A stretch of DNA of 12,301 nt from Salinibacterium sp. (lineage in GTDB: Bacteria; Actinomycetota; Actinomycetes; Actinomycetales; Microbacteriaceae). Below, piece after piece: positions 11,291-12,301 of the stretch. Numbering within the stretch: the stretch's first letter is position 1; each line of letters opens with the position of its first letter. Below the pieces are notes generated by a model that worked only from the letters and a program-made list of their open reading frames with translations, did not search any database and was not told the DNA's origin. A program made the position numbers and the translations under genes. Location of the stretch: the NCBI GenBank assembly GCA_025352485.1, contig JANXTJ010000066.1, positions 1-12,301 on the forward strand, read 5' to 3'.

Positions 11291-12301
11291 GAGGCGGACG
11301 CCGCCGGCAGCGTAGCCGTAAGGATGGTGCCGTGCGGCGAGCTTGCGACATTCAGTGCGCCACCGACGAGCGCGAGGCGCTCACGCATGCCGCCGAGACC
11401 GAAGCCGCTGGTGGTGGCCGCTGGGTCGAAGCCGGCTCCGTCGTCACGCACGGCCAATGTCGGTTTGCCCGCGACCATCGACAGCTCGAGCACCGCCGAC
11501 TCTGCGCCAGCATGCTTACGGATGTTGGCCAGCCCTTCCTGCGCGACACGCAGCAGCACCACCTCTGTATCCCGTTCGAGCGGGGGCAGGGTGGCGACCT
11601 CGACGCCGACAGTCACCCCGGTCTCGCGACTGAAGCGCTCGGCGAGGCGGTCGAGAGCTGCGGCGATGCCCCCGGCGGCGAGCCCCAGGGCCGCGCTGGA
11701 GGCCACCAGGGCACGGGTCTCGGCGAGGGCGCTTCTGGCACTGTCCTCCAATAACTCGAGCTGCTGGTCGGCGACGGCGGTCTTGCCAGCGGCAAGCTCG
11801 CGGCGCGTGCGCTGGGTGAGCATGACCAGGCCGGTCAGGTCCTGCGCGATCGTGTCGTGGATCTCGCGAGCCAGCCGCTCACGCTCACTGGTCACGCCGG
11901 CATCCCGGTTCAATGCTGCGAGCTGGTCCTGCGCGGCCGTGAGCTCATCGAGCAGCTGTTTCCGCTCGCGGCTCAGGTGGGCGATGCTCGTGATCCAGAG
12001 GCCAAGGGCGAGGCTACCGACGAGGGAGATCCCTTCGATAGTCGCCGCCTGCATGATGCTGTCCGTTGACACGCCCAGCACGATCAGAAACCCCACAAAT
12101 ATGGCGACGGCAAGTGCCACGTTTGCCACAATCGCGATCTTTGTGGAGTCGATCACCGACCAGAGCATCGGGAAGGCTATTGCCTGCACGACCGCAACGT
12201 TCGGCGAGCAGGCCACGAGCGCTCCGGTGCCGCCGATGAGAATCAGCGCGAACGGCAGCACGAAGCGTCCGGTGAGCAGTGCGGCGCGCCCCAGCGTCAG
12301 G
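11287..12301 (-). CDS. NarL-type sensor histidine kinase (partial)
   Basis: This membrane-bound kinase phosphorylates the downstream response regulator. The gene is cut by the window edge: the frame stays open to 12301, so the true start lies beyond it. The visible part begins with several hydrophobic segments (about four after the in-frame GTG at 12261), then a coiled linker SRERKQLLDELTAAQDQLAALN. The dimerisation box follows with the phospho-His in ERLAREIHDTIAQDLTGLV (His codon at about 11857-11859). The HATPase domain has EGLANIRKHAGA, VRDDGAGFDP and GFGLGGMRERLALVGG. There is no separate sensory domain in view, so sensing is probably by the membrane part. HisKA_3 architecture plus the ATGA overlap with a LuxR-type regulator make the pair certain; the stimulus is unknown. 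Confidence 0.93.
   Translation of the reverse strand, partial: LTLGRAALLTGRFVLPFALILIGGTGALVACSPNVAVVQAIAFPMLWSVIDSTKIAIVANVALAVAIFVGFLIVLGVSTDSIMQAATIEGISLVGSLALGLWITSIAHLSRERKQLLDELTAAQDQLAALNRDAGVTSERERLAREIHDTIAQDLTGLVMLTQRTRRELAAGKTAVADQQLELLEDSARSALAETRALVASSAALGLAAGGIAAALDRLAERFSRETGVTVGVEVATLPPLERDTEVVLLRVAQEGLANIRKHAGAESAVLELSMVAGKPTLAVRDDGAGFDPAATTSGFGLGGMRERLALVGGALNVASSPHGTILTATLPAASAS

Overview
The window looks like chromosomal DNA from a high-GC actinobacterium, most likely Microbacteriaceae. This rests on the GC-rich codon use, TANNNT-type leaderless promoters, two ~100-aa proteins of a small family I associate with Microbacteriaceae (DUF7882-like), and a dehydratase pair (HadA/UPF0336-like plus MaoC-like) directly upstream of murB, an arrangement I recall as common in Actinobacteria. 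I see no integrase, transposase, CRISPR array, rRNA or tRNA. The genus cannot be resolved by reading alone.

Left part (1-5650), signalling island. On the minus strand are an APC-type amino-acid permease and a DUF7882-like small protein. Next comes a two-gene unit: an RsbQ-like alpha/beta hydrolase overlapping by ATGA a PAS-GAF-GGDEF diguanylate cyclase. Diverging from this unit is a stand-alone EAL phosphodiesterase. Together they look like a compact c-di-GMP module: the hydrolase probably makes or delivers a ligand to the PAS domain, which gates c-di-GMP synthesis, while the divergent EAL enzyme removes c-di-GMP. The EAL gene ends tail-to-tail, sharing a CTAG, with an 87-aa hypothetical gene. 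That gene diverges from a second DUF7882-like paralogue.

Middle part (5650-8120). A 16-bp tandem repeat carrying stop codons for both strands separates DUF7882 copy 2 from an RhtA-like EamA exporter. Upstream of the exporter are a three-helix membrane protein of unknown function and a 74-aa hypothetical protein. A 307-bp intergenic region then leads to a short transcription unit missed by length-limited ORF calling: a near-consensus promoter with a palindrome over its -35/spacer, a perfect Shine-Dalgarno, a 27-codon ORF ending in CDSCQ, and a strong hairpin terminator.

Right part (8120-12301), core genes. A probably leaderless operon holds a HadA-like dehydratase, a MaoC/HadB-like dehydratase, murB and a GNAT acetyltransferase, all joined by 1-4 nt overlaps. 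It converges (again sharing CTAG) on a NarL-type two-component pair whose kinase runs off the right edge of the window.
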